This document shows positions 37,690 through 49,588 of a DNA stretch of 64,000 nucleotides, piece after piece (position 1 is the first letter of the stretch; every line of letters begins with the position of its first letter). The position numbers were made by a program, and so were the translations under genes. Below the pieces are notes generated by a model. The model saw nothing but the letters and a program-made list of their open reading frames with translations, did no database searches and was not told the origin of the DNA. The DNA is from Halisarca cf. caerulea (taxonomy: Eukaryota > Porifera > Demospongiae > Chondrillida > Halisarcidae): NCBI GenBank assembly GCA_963170055.1, contig CAUJGJ010000444.1:1649501-1713500 (forward strand). The letters are read 5' to 3'.

Positions 37690-38270
37690 CTAACTTTATC
37701 TTTGCGAAAAATATTATTTAAACTTTGTAACGTTTTAAACTTAACTTTCTTAGAAAGTTAAAATTAGTATTTGATTTGTCATATCTTAGAAACTTTGCCA
37801 ATTTTTCACTTTGCCTAATTTTAAAGTTATGTTTCTAACTTTATCTTTGCGAAAAATATTATTTAAACTTTGTAACGTTTTAAACTTAACTTTCTTAGAA
37901 AGTTAAAATTAGTATTTGATTTGTCATATCTTAGAAACTTTGCCAATTTTTCACTTTGCCTAATTTTAAAGTTATGTTTCTAACTTTATCTTTGCGATAA
38001 ATATTATTTAAAGTTTGTAACGTTTTAAACTTAACTTACTTAGAAAGTTAAAATTAGTAGTTCATTTGTCATATCATAGGAACTTTGTCAATTTTTCACT
38101 TTGCCTAATTTTAAAGTTATGTTTCTAACTTTATCTTTGCGATAAATATTATTTAAAGTTTGTAACGTTTTAAACTTAACTTTCGTAGAAAGTTTAAATT
38201 AGTATTTGATTTGTCATATCTTAGAAACTTTGCCAATTTTTCACTTTGCCTAATTTTTAAAGTTATGTTT
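37690..38270. repeat. 4-monomer block shared with 40,595-41,175 (copy 1)
   Basis: Two GCGAAAAA/TTGA monomers, then AAAG with ACTTAC, CATAGG and TTTGTCAATT, then AAAG with CTTTCGTAG and AGTTTAAATT plus an extra T. The same order starts 2,905 bp downstream. The CTTTCGTAG loop variant of the interior dyad is restricted to this part of region C. Confidence 0.85.
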
Positions 38271-38560
38271 CTAACTTTATCTTTGCGATAAATATTATTT
38301 AAAGTTTGTAACGTTTTAAACTTAACTTACTTGGAAAGTTAAAATTAGTAGTTCATTTGTCATATCTTAGAAACTTTGCCAATTTTTCACTTTGCCTAAT
38401 TTTAAAGTTATGTTTCTAACTTTATCTTTGCGATAAATATTATTTAAACTTTGTAACGTTTTAAACTTAACTTTCTTAGAAAGTTAAAATTAGTATTTGA
38501 TTTGTCATATCTTAGAAACTTTGCCAATTTTTCACTTTGCCTAATTTTAAAGTTATGTTT

Positions 38561-40594
38561 CTAACTTTATCTTTGCGAAAAATATTATTTAAACTTTGTA
38601 ACGTTTTAAACTTAACTTTCTTAGAAAGTTCAAATTAGTATTTGATTTGTCATATCTTAGGAACTTTGCCAATTTTTCACTTTGCCTAATTTTAAAGTTA
38701 TGTTTCTAACTTTATCTTTGCGATAAATATTATTTAAACTTTGTAACGTTTTAAACTTAACTTTCTTAGAAAGTTAAAATTAGTATTTGATTTGTCATAT
38801 CTTAGAAACTTTGCCGATTTTTCACTTTGCCTAATTTTTAAAGTTATGTTTCTAACTTTATCTTTGCGATAAATATTATTTAAAGTTTGTAACGTTTTAA
38901 ACTTAACTTACTTAGAAAGTTAAAATTAGTAGTTCATTTGTCATATCATAGGAACTTTGCCAATTTTTCACTTTGCCTAATTTTAAAGTTATGTTTCTAA
39001 CTTTATCTTTGCGATAAATATTATTTAAAGTTTGTAACGTTTTAAACTTAACTTTCGTAGAAAGTTTAAATTAGTATTTGATTTGTCATATCTTAGAAAT
39101 TTTGCCAATTTTTCACTTTGCCTAATTTTTAAAGTTATGTTTCTAACTTTATCTTTGCGATAAATATTATTTAAACTTTGTAACGTTTTAAACTTAACTT
39201 TCTTAGAAAGTTAAAATTAGTATTTGATTTGTCATATCTTAGAAACTTTGCCAATTTTTCACTTTGCCTAATTTTAAAGTTATGTTTCTAACTTTATCTT
39301 TGCGAAAAATATTATTTAAACTTTGTAACGTTTTAAACTTAACTTTCTTAGAAAGTTCAAATTAGTATTTGATTTGTCATATCTTAGGAACTTTGCCAAT
39401 TTTTCACTTTGCCTAATTTTAAAGTTATGTTTCTAACTTTATCTTTGCGATAAATATTATTTAAACTTTGTAACGTTTTAAACTTAACTTTCTTAGAAAG
39501 TTAAAATTAGTATTTGATTTGTCATATCTTAGAAACTTTGCCGATTTTTCACTTTGCCTAATTTTTAAAGTTATGTTTCTAACTTTATCTTTGCGATAAA
39601 TATTATTTAAAGTTTGTAACGTTTTAAACTTAACTTTCTTAGAAAGTTAAAATTAGTATTTGATTTGTCATATCTTAGGAACTTTGCCAATTTTTCACTT
39701 TGCCTAATTTTAAAGTTATGTTTCTAACTTTATCTTTGCGATAAATATTATTTAAACTTTGTAACGTTTTAAACTTAACTTTCTTAGAAAGTTAAAATTA
39801 GTAGTTCATTTGTCATATCTTAGAAACTTTGCCAATTTTTCACTTTGCCTAATTTTAAAGTTATGTTTCTAACTTTATCTTTGCGATAAATATTATTTAA
39901 GGTTTGTAACGTTTTAAACTTAACTTTCTTAGAAAGTTAAAATTAGTGTTTGATTTGTCATATCATAGGAACTTTGCCAATTTTTCACTTTGCCTAATTT
40001 TAAAGTTATGTTTCTAACTTTATCTTTGCGATAAATATTATTTAAAGTTTGTAACGTTTTAAACTTAACTTTCTTAGAAAGTTTAAATTAGTATTTGATT
40101 TGTCATATCTTAGAAACTTTGCCAATTTTTCACTTTGCCTAATTTTAAAGTTATGTTTCTAACTTTATCTTTGCGATAAATATTATTTAAAGTTTGTAAC
40201 GTTTTAAACTTAACTTTCTTAGAAAGTTTAAATTAGTATTTGATTTGTCATATCTTAGAAACTTTGCCAATTTTTCACTTTGCCTAATTTTTAAAGTTAT
40301 GTTTCTAACTTTATCTTTGCGATAAATATTATTTAAAGTTTGTAACGTTTTAAACTTAACTTACTTAGAAAGTTAAAATTAGTAGTTCATTTGTCATATC
40401 TTAGAAACTTTGCCAATTTTTCACTTTGCCTAATTTTAAAGTTATGTTTCTAACTTTATCTTTGCGATAAATATTATTTAAAGTTTGTAACGTTTAAAAC
40501 TTAACTTACTTAGAAAGTTAAAATTAGTAGTTCATTTGTCATATCTTAGAAACTTTGCCAATTTTTCACTTTGCCTAATTTTAAAGTTATGTTT
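38561..40594. repeat. 14-monomer block, copy 1 (2,034 bp)
   Basis: Fourteen monomers whose markers include GCGAAAAA, GCCGATTTTT, CATAGG, CTTTCGTAG with AGAAATTTTGCC (39,051-39,095), AAGGTTTG with CATAGG, and the rare CGTTTAAAAC (40,491). Every one recurs at +11,028 in 49,589-51,622. The only difference I read is AGTTCAAATT here versus AGTTAAAATT there, in the first monomer. Confidence 0.92.
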
Positions 40595-41175
40595 CTAACT
40601 TTATCTTTGCGAAAAATATTATTTAAACTTTGTAACGTTTTAAACTTAACTTTCTTAGAAAGTTAAAATTAGTATTTGATTTGTCATATCTTAGAAACTT
40701 TGCCAATTTTTCACTTTGCCTAATTTTAAAGTTATGTTTCTAACTTTATCTTTGCGAAAAATATTATTTAAACTTTGTAACGTTTTAAACTTAACTTTCT
40801 TAGAAAGTTAAAATTAGTATTTGATTTGTCATATCTTAGAAACTTTGCCAATTTTTCACTTTGCCTAATTTTAAAGTTATGTTTCTAACTTTATCTTTGC
40901 GATAAATATTATTTAAAGTTTGTAACGTTTTAAACTTAACTTACTTAGAAAGTTAAAATTAGTAGTTCATTTGTCATATCATAGGAACTTTGTCAATTTT
41001 TCACTTTGCCTAATTTTAAAGTTATGTTTCTAACTTTATCTTTGCGATAAATATTATTTAAAGTTTGTAACGTTTTAAACTTAACTTTCGTAGAAAGTTT
41101 AAATTAGTATTTGATTTGTCATATCTTAGAAACTTTGCCAATTTTTCACTTTGCCTAATTTTTAAAGATATGTTT
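40595..41175. repeat. 4-monomer block shared with 37,690-38,270 (copy 2)
   Basis: Same four classes as the copy at 37,690, with one private change (TTAAAGATATG near 41,161). It directly follows the 14-monomer block of 38,561-40,594; that adjacency is broken in the distant copy, where a GATAAATATT monomer follows at 51,623. Confidence 0.85.
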
Positions 41176-41465
41176 CTAACTTTATCTTTGCGATAAATAT
41201 TATTTAAAGTTTGTAACGTTTTAAACTTAACTTTCTTATAAAGTTAAAATTAGTATTTGATTTGTCATATCTTAGGAACTTTGCCAATTTTTCACTTTGC
41301 CTAATTTTAAAGTTATGTTTCTAACTTTATCTTTGCGATAAATATTATTTAAAGTTTGTAACGTTTTAAACTTAACTTTCTTAGAAAGTTAAAATTAGTA
41401 TTTCATTTGTCATATCTTAGGAACATTACCAATTTTTCACTTTGCCTAATTTTATAGTTGTGTTT

Positions 41466-44076
41466 CTAACTTTATCTTTGCGATAAATATTATTTAAAGT
41501 TTGTAACGTTTTAAACTTAACTTTCTTAGAAAGTTAAAATTAGTATTTGATTTGTCATATCTTAGGAACTTTGCCAATTTTTCACTTTGCCTAATTTTAA
41601 AGTTATGTTTCTAACTTTATCTTTGCGATAAATATTATTTAAACTTTGTAACGTTTTAAACTTAACTTTCTTAGAAAGTTGAAATTAGTATTTTATTTGT
41701 CATATCTTAGGAACTTTGCCAATTTTTCACTTTGCCTAATTTTAAAGTTATGTTTCTAACTTTATCTTTGCGATAAATATTATTTAAACTTTTTAACGTT
41801 TTAAACTTAACTTTCTTAGAAAGTTAAAATTAGTATTTGATTTGTCATATCTTAGAAACTTTGCCAATTTTTCACTTTGCCTAATTTTAAAGTTATGTTT
41901 CTAACTTTATCTTTGCGATAAATATTATTTAAACTTTGTAACGTTTTAAACTTAACTTTCTTAGAAAGTTAAAATTAGTATTTGATTTGTCATATCTTAG
42001 GAACTTTGCCAATTTTTCACTTTGCCTAATTTTAAAGTTATGTTTCTAACTTTATCTTTGCGATAAATATTATTTAAAGTTTGTAACGTTTTAAACTTAA
42101 CTTTCTTAGAAAGTTAAAATTAGTATTTCATTTGTCATATCTTAGGAACATTACCAATTTTTCACTTTGCCTAATTTTATAGTTGTGTTTCTAACTTTAT
42201 CTTTGCGATAAATATTATTTAAAGTTTGTAACGTTTTAAACTTAACTTTCTTAGAAAGTTAAAATTAGTATTTGATTTGTCATATCTTAGGAACTTTGCC
42301 AATTTTTCACTTTGCCTAATTTTAAAGTTATGTTTCTAACTTTATCTTTGCGATAAATATTATTTAAACTTTGTAACGTTTTAAACTTAACTTTCTTAGA
42401 AAGTTAAAATTAGTATTTTATTTGTCATATCTTAGGAACTTTGCCAATTTTTCACTTTGCCTAATTTTAAAGTTATGTTTCTAACTTTATCTTTGCGATA
42501 AATATTATTTAAACTTTTTAACGTTTTAAACTTAACTTTCTTAGAAAGTTAAAATTAGTATTTGATTTGTCATATCTTAGAAACTTTGCCAATTTTTCAC
42601 TTTGCCTAATTTTAAAGTTATGTTTCTAACTTTATCTTTGCGATAAATATTATTTAAAGTTTGTAACGTTTTAAACTTAACTTACTTAGAAAGTTAAAAT
42701 TAGTAGTTCATTTGTCATATCATAGGAACTTTGCCAATTTTTCACTTTGCCTAATTTTAAAGTTATGTTTCTAACTTTATCTTTGCGATAAATATTATTT
42801 AAACTTTGTAACGTTTTAAACTTAACTTTCTTAGAAAGTTAAAATTAGTATTTGATTTGTCATATCTTAGGAACTTTGCCAATTTTTCACTTTGCCTAAT
42901 TTTAAAGTTATGTTTCTAGCTTTATCTTTGCGATAAATATTATTGAAACTTTGTAACGTTTTAAACTTAACTTTCTTAGAAAGTTAAAATTAGTATTTGA
43001 TTTGTCATATCTTAGGAACTTTGCCAATTTTTCACTTTGCCTAATTTTAAAGTTATGTTTCTAGCTTTATCTTTGCGATAAATATTATTGAAACTTTGTA
43101 ACGTTTTAAACTTAACTTTCTTAGAAAGTTAAAATTAGTATTTGATTTGTCATATCATAGGAACTTTGCCAATTTTTCACTTTGCCTAATTTTAAAGTTA
43201 TGTTTCTAACTTTATCTTTGCGATAAATATTATTTAAACTTTGTAACGTTTTAAACTTAACTTTCTTAGAAAGTTAAAATTAGTATTTGATTTGTCATAT
43301 CTTAGGAACTTTGCCAATTTTTCACTTTGCCTAATTTTAAAGTTATGTTTCTAACTTTATCTTTGCGATAAATATTATTTAAACTTTTTAACGTTTTAAA
43401 CTTAACTTTCTTAGAAAGTTAAAATTAGTATTTGATTTGTCATATCTTAGGAACTTTGCCAATTTTTCACTTTGCCTAATTTTAAAGTTATGTTTCTAAC
43501 TTTATCTTTGCGATAAATATTATTTAAAGTTTGTAACGTTTTAAACTTAACTTTCTTAGAAAGTTAAAATTAGTATTTCATTTGTCATATCTTAGGAACA
43601 TTACCAATTTTTCACTTTGCCTAATTTTATAGTTTTGTTTCTAACTTTATCTTTGCGATAAATATTATTTAAACTTTGTAACGTTTTAAACTTAACTTTC
43701 TTAGAAAGTTCAAATTAGTATTTGATTTGTCATATCTTAGGAACTTTGCCAATTTTTCACTTTGCCTAATTTTAAAGTTATGTTTCTAACTTTATCTTTG
43801 CGATAAATATTATTTAAACTTTGTAACGTTTTAAACTTAACTTTCTTAGAAAGTTAAAATTAGTATTTGATTTGTCATATCTTAGAAACTTTGCCGATTT
43901 TTCACTTTGCCTAATTTTTAAAGTTATGTTTCTAACTTTATCTTTGCGATAAATATTATTTAAAGTTTGTAACGTTTTAAACTTAACTTTCTTAGAAAGT
44001 TCAAATTAGTATTGGATTTGTCATATCTTAGGAACTTTGCCAATTTTTCACTTTGCCTAATTTTAAAGTTATGTTT
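41466..44076. repeat. 18-monomer HOR, copy 1 (2,611 bp)
   Basis: Eighteen monomers. Markers are GAACATTACC with TTGTGTTT at 42,146, two GAAACTTTG monomers with CTAGC instead of CTAAC (42,9xx and 43,06x), GAACATTACC with TTTTGTTT at 43,596, and GCCGATTTTT with extra T near 43,892. All recur at +2,611. Differences from copy 2 that I read are AGTTGAAATT (about 41,679), an A/C change in the AAACTTTTT monomer, AAAC versus AAAG in the tenth monomer, and TATTGGATT (about 44,010). Confidence 0.92.
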
Positions 44077-46687
44077 CTAACTTTATCTTTGCGATAAATA
44101 TTATTTAAAGTTTGTAACGTTTTAAACTTAACTTTCTTAGAAAGTTAAAATTAGTATTTGATTTGTCATATCTTAGGAACTTTGCCAATTTTTCACTTTG
44201 CCTAATTTTAAAGTTATGTTTCTAACTTTATCTTTGCGATAAATATTATTTAAACTTTGTAACGTTTTAAACTTAACTTTCTTAGAAAGTTAAAATTAGT
44301 ATTTTATTTGTCATATCTTAGGAACTTTGCCAATTTTTCACTTTGCCTAATTTTAAAGTTATGTTTCTAACTTTATCTTTGCGATAAATATTATTTAAAC
44401 TTTTTAACGTTTTAAACTTAACTTTCTTAGAAAGTTCAAATTAGTATTTGATTTGTCATATCTTAGAAACTTTGCCAATTTTTCACTTTGCCTAATTTTA
44501 AAGTTATGTTTCTAACTTTATCTTTGCGATAAATATTATTTAAACTTTGTAACGTTTTAAACTTAACTTTCTTAGAAAGTTAAAATTAGTATTTGATTTG
44601 TCATATCTTAGGAACTTTGCCAATTTTTCACTTTGCCTAATTTTAAAGTTATGTTTCTAACTTTATCTTTGCGATAAATATTATTTAAAGTTTGTAACGT
44701 TTTAAACTTAACTTTCTTAGAAAGTTAAAATTAGTATTTCATTTGTCATATCTTAGGAACATTACCAATTTTTCACTTTGCCTAATTTTATAGTTGTGTT
44801 TCTAACTTTATCTTTGCGATAAATATTATTTAAAGTTTGTAACGTTTTAAACTTAACTTTCTTAGAAAGTTAAAATTAGTATTTGATTTGTCATATCTTA
44901 GGAACTTTGCCAATTTTTCACTTTGCCTAATTTTAAAGTTATGTTTCTAACTTTATCTTTGCGATAAATATTATTTAAACTTTGTAACGTTTTAAACTTA
45001 ACTTTCTTAGAAAGTTAAAATTAGTATTTTATTTGTCATATCTTAGGAACTTTGCCAATTTTTCACTTTGCCTAATTTTAAAGTTATGTTTCTAACTTTA
45101 TCTTTGCGATAAATATTATTTAAACTTTTTAACGTTTTAAACTTAACTTTCTTAGAAAGTTAAAATTAGTATTTGATTTGTCATATCTTAGAAACTTTGC
45201 CAATTTTTCACTTTGCCTAATTTTAAAGTTATGTTTCTAACTTTATCTTTGCGATAAATATTATTTAAAGTTTGTAACGTTTTAAACTTAACTTACTTAG
45301 AAAGTTAAAATTAGTAGTTCATTTGTCATATCATAGGAACTTTGCCAATTTTTCACTTTGCCTAATTTTAAAGTTATGTTTCTAACTTTATCTTTGCGAT
45401 AAATATTATTTAAAGTTTGTAACGTTTTAAACTTAACTTTCTTAGAAAGTTAAAATTAGTATTTGATTTGTCATATCTTAGGAACTTTGCCAATTTTTCA
45501 CTTTGCCTAATTTTAAAGTTATGTTTCTAGCTTTATCTTTGCGATAAATATTATTGAAACTTTGTAACGTTTTAAACTTAACTTTCTTAGAAAGTTAAAA
45601 TTAGTATTTGATTTGTCATATCTTAGGAACTTTGCCAATTTTTCACTTTGCCTAATTTTAAAGTTATGTTTCTAGCTTTATCTTTGCGATAAATATTATT
45701 GAAACTTTGTAACGTTTTAAACTTAACTTTCTTAGAAAGTTAAAATTAGTATTTGATTTGTCATATCATAGGAACTTTGCCAATTTTTCACTTTGCCTAA
45801 TTTTAAAGTTATGTTTCTAACTTTATCTTTGCGATAAATATTATTTAAACTTTGTAACGTTTTAAACTTAACTTTCTTAGAAAGTTAAAATTAGTATTTG
45901 ATTTGTCATATCTTAGGAACTTTGCCAATTTTTCACTTTGCCTAATTTTAAAGTTATGTTTCTAACTTTATCTTTGCGATAAATATTATTTAAACTTTTT
46001 AACGTTTTAAACTTAACTTTCTTAGAAAGTTAAAATTAGTATTTGATTTGTCATATCTTAGGAACTTTGCCAATTTTTCACTTTGCCTAATTTTAAAGTT
46101 ATGTTTCTAACTTTATCTTTGCGATAAATATTATTTAAAGTTTGTAACGTTTTAAACTTAACTTTCTTAGAAAGTTAAAATTAGTATTTCATTTGTCATA
46201 TCTTAGGAACATTACCAATTTTTCACTTTGCCTAATTTTATAGTTTTGTTTCTAACTTTATCTTTGCGATAAATATTATTTAAACTTTGTAACGTTTTAA
46301 ACTTAACTTTCTTAGAAAGTTCAAATTAGTATTTGATTTGTCATATCTTAGGAACTTTGCCAATTTTTCACTTTGCCTAATTTTAAAGTTATGTTTCTAA
46401 CTTTATCTTTGCGATAAATATTATTTAAACTTTGTAACGTTTTAAACTTAACTTTCTTAGAAAGTTAAAATTAGTATTTGATTTGTCATATCTTAGAAAC
46501 TTTGCCGATTTTTCACTTTGCCTAATTTTTAAAGTTATGTTTCTAACTTTATCTTTGCGATAAATATTATTTAAAGTTTGTAACGTTTTAAACTTAACTT
46601 TCTTAGAAAGTTCAAATTAGTATTTGATTTGTCATATCTTAGGAACTTTGCCAATTTTTCACTTTGCCTAATTTTAAAGTTATGTTT
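44077..46687. repeat. 18-monomer HOR, copy 2 (2,611 bp)
   Basis: Adjacent to copy 1 with about four substitutions seen, so it is close to identical. GAACATTACC monomers lie at 44,757 and 46,207. The last part of this copy, from about 45.7 kb, overlaps in class order with the 13-monomer block further on, so the 13-mer probably derives from the 18-mer by loss of monomers. Confidence 0.92.
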
Positions 46688-46832
46688 CTAACTTTATCTT
46701 TGCGATAAATATTATTTAAACTTTGTAACGTTTTAAACTTAACTTTCTTAGAAAGTTAAAATTAGTATTTGATTTGTGATATCTTAGGAACTTTGCCAAT
46801 TTTTCACTTTGCCTAATTTTAAAGTTATGTTT

Positions 46833-48718
46833 CTAACTTTCTCTTTGCGATAAATATTATTTAAAGTTTGTAACGTTTTAAACTTAACTTTCTTAGAAAG
46901 TTAAAATTAGTATTTCATTTGTCATATCTTAGGAACATTACCAATTTTTCTTTTTGCCTAATTTTATAGTTGTGTTTCTAACTTTATCTTTGCGATAAAT
47001 ATTATTTAAAGTTTGTAACGTTTTAAACTTAACTTTCTTAGAAAGTTAAAATTAGTATTTGATTTGTCATATCTTAGGAACTTTGCCAATTTTTCACTTT
47101 GCCTAATTTTAAAGTTATGTTTCTAACTTTATCTTTGCGATAAATATTATTTAAACTTTGTAACGTTTTAAACTTAACTTTCTTAGAAAGTTAAAATTAG
47201 TATTTTATTTGTCATATCTTAGGAACTTTGCCAATTTTTCACTTTGCCTAATTTTAAAGTTATGTTTCTAACTTTATCTTTGCGATAAATATTATTTAAA
47301 CTTTTTAACGTTTTAAACTTAACTTTCTTAGAAAGTTTAAATTAGTATTTGATTTGTCATATCTTAGAAACTTTGCCAATTTTTCACTTTGCCTAATTTT
47401 AAAGTTATGTTTCTAACTTTATCTTTGCGATAAATATTATTTAAAGTTTGTAACGTTTTAAACTTAACTTACTTAGAAAGTTAAAATTAGTATTTGATTT
47501 GTCATATCTTAGGAACTTTGCCAATTTTTCACTTTGCCTAATTTTAAAGTTATGTTTCTAACTTTATCTTTGCGATAAATATTATTTAAACTTTGTAACG
47601 TTTTAAACTTAACTTTCTTAGAAAGTTAAAATTAGTATTTGATTTGTCATATCATAGGAACTTTGCCAATTTTTCACTTTGCCTAATTTTAAAGTTATGT
47701 TTCTAACTTTATCTTTGCGATAAATATTATTTAAACTTTGTAACGTTTTAAACTTAACTTTCTTAGAAAGTTAAAATTAGTATTTGATTTGTCATATCTT
47801 AGGAACTTTGCCAATTTTTCACTTTGCCTAATTTTAAAGTTATGTTTCTAACTTTATCTTTGCGATAAATATTATTTAAACTTTTTAACGTTTTAAACTT
47901 AACTTTCTTAGAAAGTTAAAATTAGTATTTGATTTGTCATATCTTAGGAACTTTGCCAATTTTTCACTTTGCCTAATTTTAAAGTTATGTTTCTAACTTT
48001 ATCTTTGCGATAAATATTATTTAAAGTTTGTAACGTTTTAAACTTAACTTTCTTAGAAAGTTAAAATTAGTATTTCATTTGTCATATCTTAGGAACATTA
48101 CCAATTTTTCACTTTGCCTAATTTTATAGTTTTGTTTCTAACTTTATCTTTGCGATAAATATTATTTAAACTTTGTAACGTTTTAAACTTAACTTTCTTA
48201 GAAAGTTCAAATTAGTATTTGATTTGTCATATCTTAGGAACTTTGCCAATTTTTCACTTTGCCTAATTTTAAAGTTATGTTTCTAACTTTATCTTTGCGA
48301 TAAATATTATTTAAACTTTGTAACGTTTTAAACTTAACTTTCTTAGAAAGTTAAAATTAGTATTTGATTTGTCATATCTTAGAAACTTTGCCGATTTTTC
48401 ACTTTGCCTAATTTTTAAAGTTATGTTTCTAACTTTATCTTTGCGATAAATATTATTTAAAGTTTGTAACGTTTTAAACTTAACTTTCTTAGAAAGTTAA
48501 AATTAGTATTTGATTTGTCATATCTTAGGAACTTTGCCAATTTTTCACTTTGCCTAATTTTAAAGTTATGTTTCTAACTTTATCTTTGCGATAAATATTA
48601 TTTAAACTTTGTAACGTTTTAAACTTAACTTTCTTAGAAAGTTAAAATTAGTATTTGATTTGTCATATCTTAGAAACTTTGCCAATTTTTCACTTTGCCT
48701 AATTTTAAAGTTATGTTT
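46833..48718. repeat. 13-monomer HOR, copy 1 (1,886 bp)
   Basis: It begins with a monomer carrying ACTTTCTCTTTGCG (ATC changed to CTC) and GAACATTACC/TTGTGTTT. Then: AAAG; AAAC/TATTTTATT; AAACTTTTT/AGTTTAAATT; AAAG/ACTTAC; AAAC/CATAGG; AAAC; AAACTTTTT; AAAG/GAACATTACC/TTTTGTTT (48,093); AAAC/AGTTCAAATT; GCCGAT with extra T; AAAG; AAAC. This copy has a private TTTCTTTTTGCC in its first monomer. It recurs 11,319 bp downstream. Confidence 0.9.
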
Positions 48719-49588
48719 CTAACTTTATCTTTGCGATAAATATTATTTAAACTTTGTAACGTTTTAAACTTAACTTTCTTAGAAAGTTAAAATTAGTATT
48801 TCATTTGTCATATCTTAGGAACATTACCAATTTTTCACTTTGCCTAATTTTATAGTTGTGTTTCTAACTTTATCTTTGCGATAAATATTATTTAAAGTTT
48901 GTAACGTTTTAAACTTAACTTTCTTAGAAAGTTAAAATTAGTATTTGATTTGTCATATCTTAGGAACTTTGCCAATTTTTCACTTTGCCTAATTTTAAAG
49001 TTATGTTTCTAACTTTATCTTTGCGATAAATATTATTTAAAGTTTGTAACGTTTTAAACTTAACTTTCTTAGAAAGTTAAAATTAGTATTTTATTTGTCA
49101 TATCTTAGGAACTTTGCCAATTTTTCACTTTGCCTAATTTTAAAGTTATGTTTCTAACTTTATCTTTGCGATAAATATTATTTAAACTTTTTAACGTTTT
49201 AAACTTAACTTTCTTAGAAAGTTAAAATTAGTATTTGATTTGTCATATCTTAGAAACTTTGCCAATTTTTCACTTTGCCTAATTTTAAAGTTATGTTTCT
49301 AACTTTATCTTTGCGATAAATATTATTTAAAGTTTGTAACGTTTTAAACTTAACTTACTTAGAAAGTTAAAATTAGTAGTTCATTTGTCATATCATAGGA
49401 ACTTTGCCAATTTTTCACTTTGCCTAATTTTAAAGTTATGTTTCTAACTTTATCTTTGCGATAAATATTATTTAAACTTTGTAACGTTTTAAACTTAACT
49501 TTCTTAGAAAGTTAAAATTAGTATTTGATTTGTCATATCTTAGGAACTTTGCCAATTTTTCACTTTGCCTAATTTTAAAGTTATGTTT

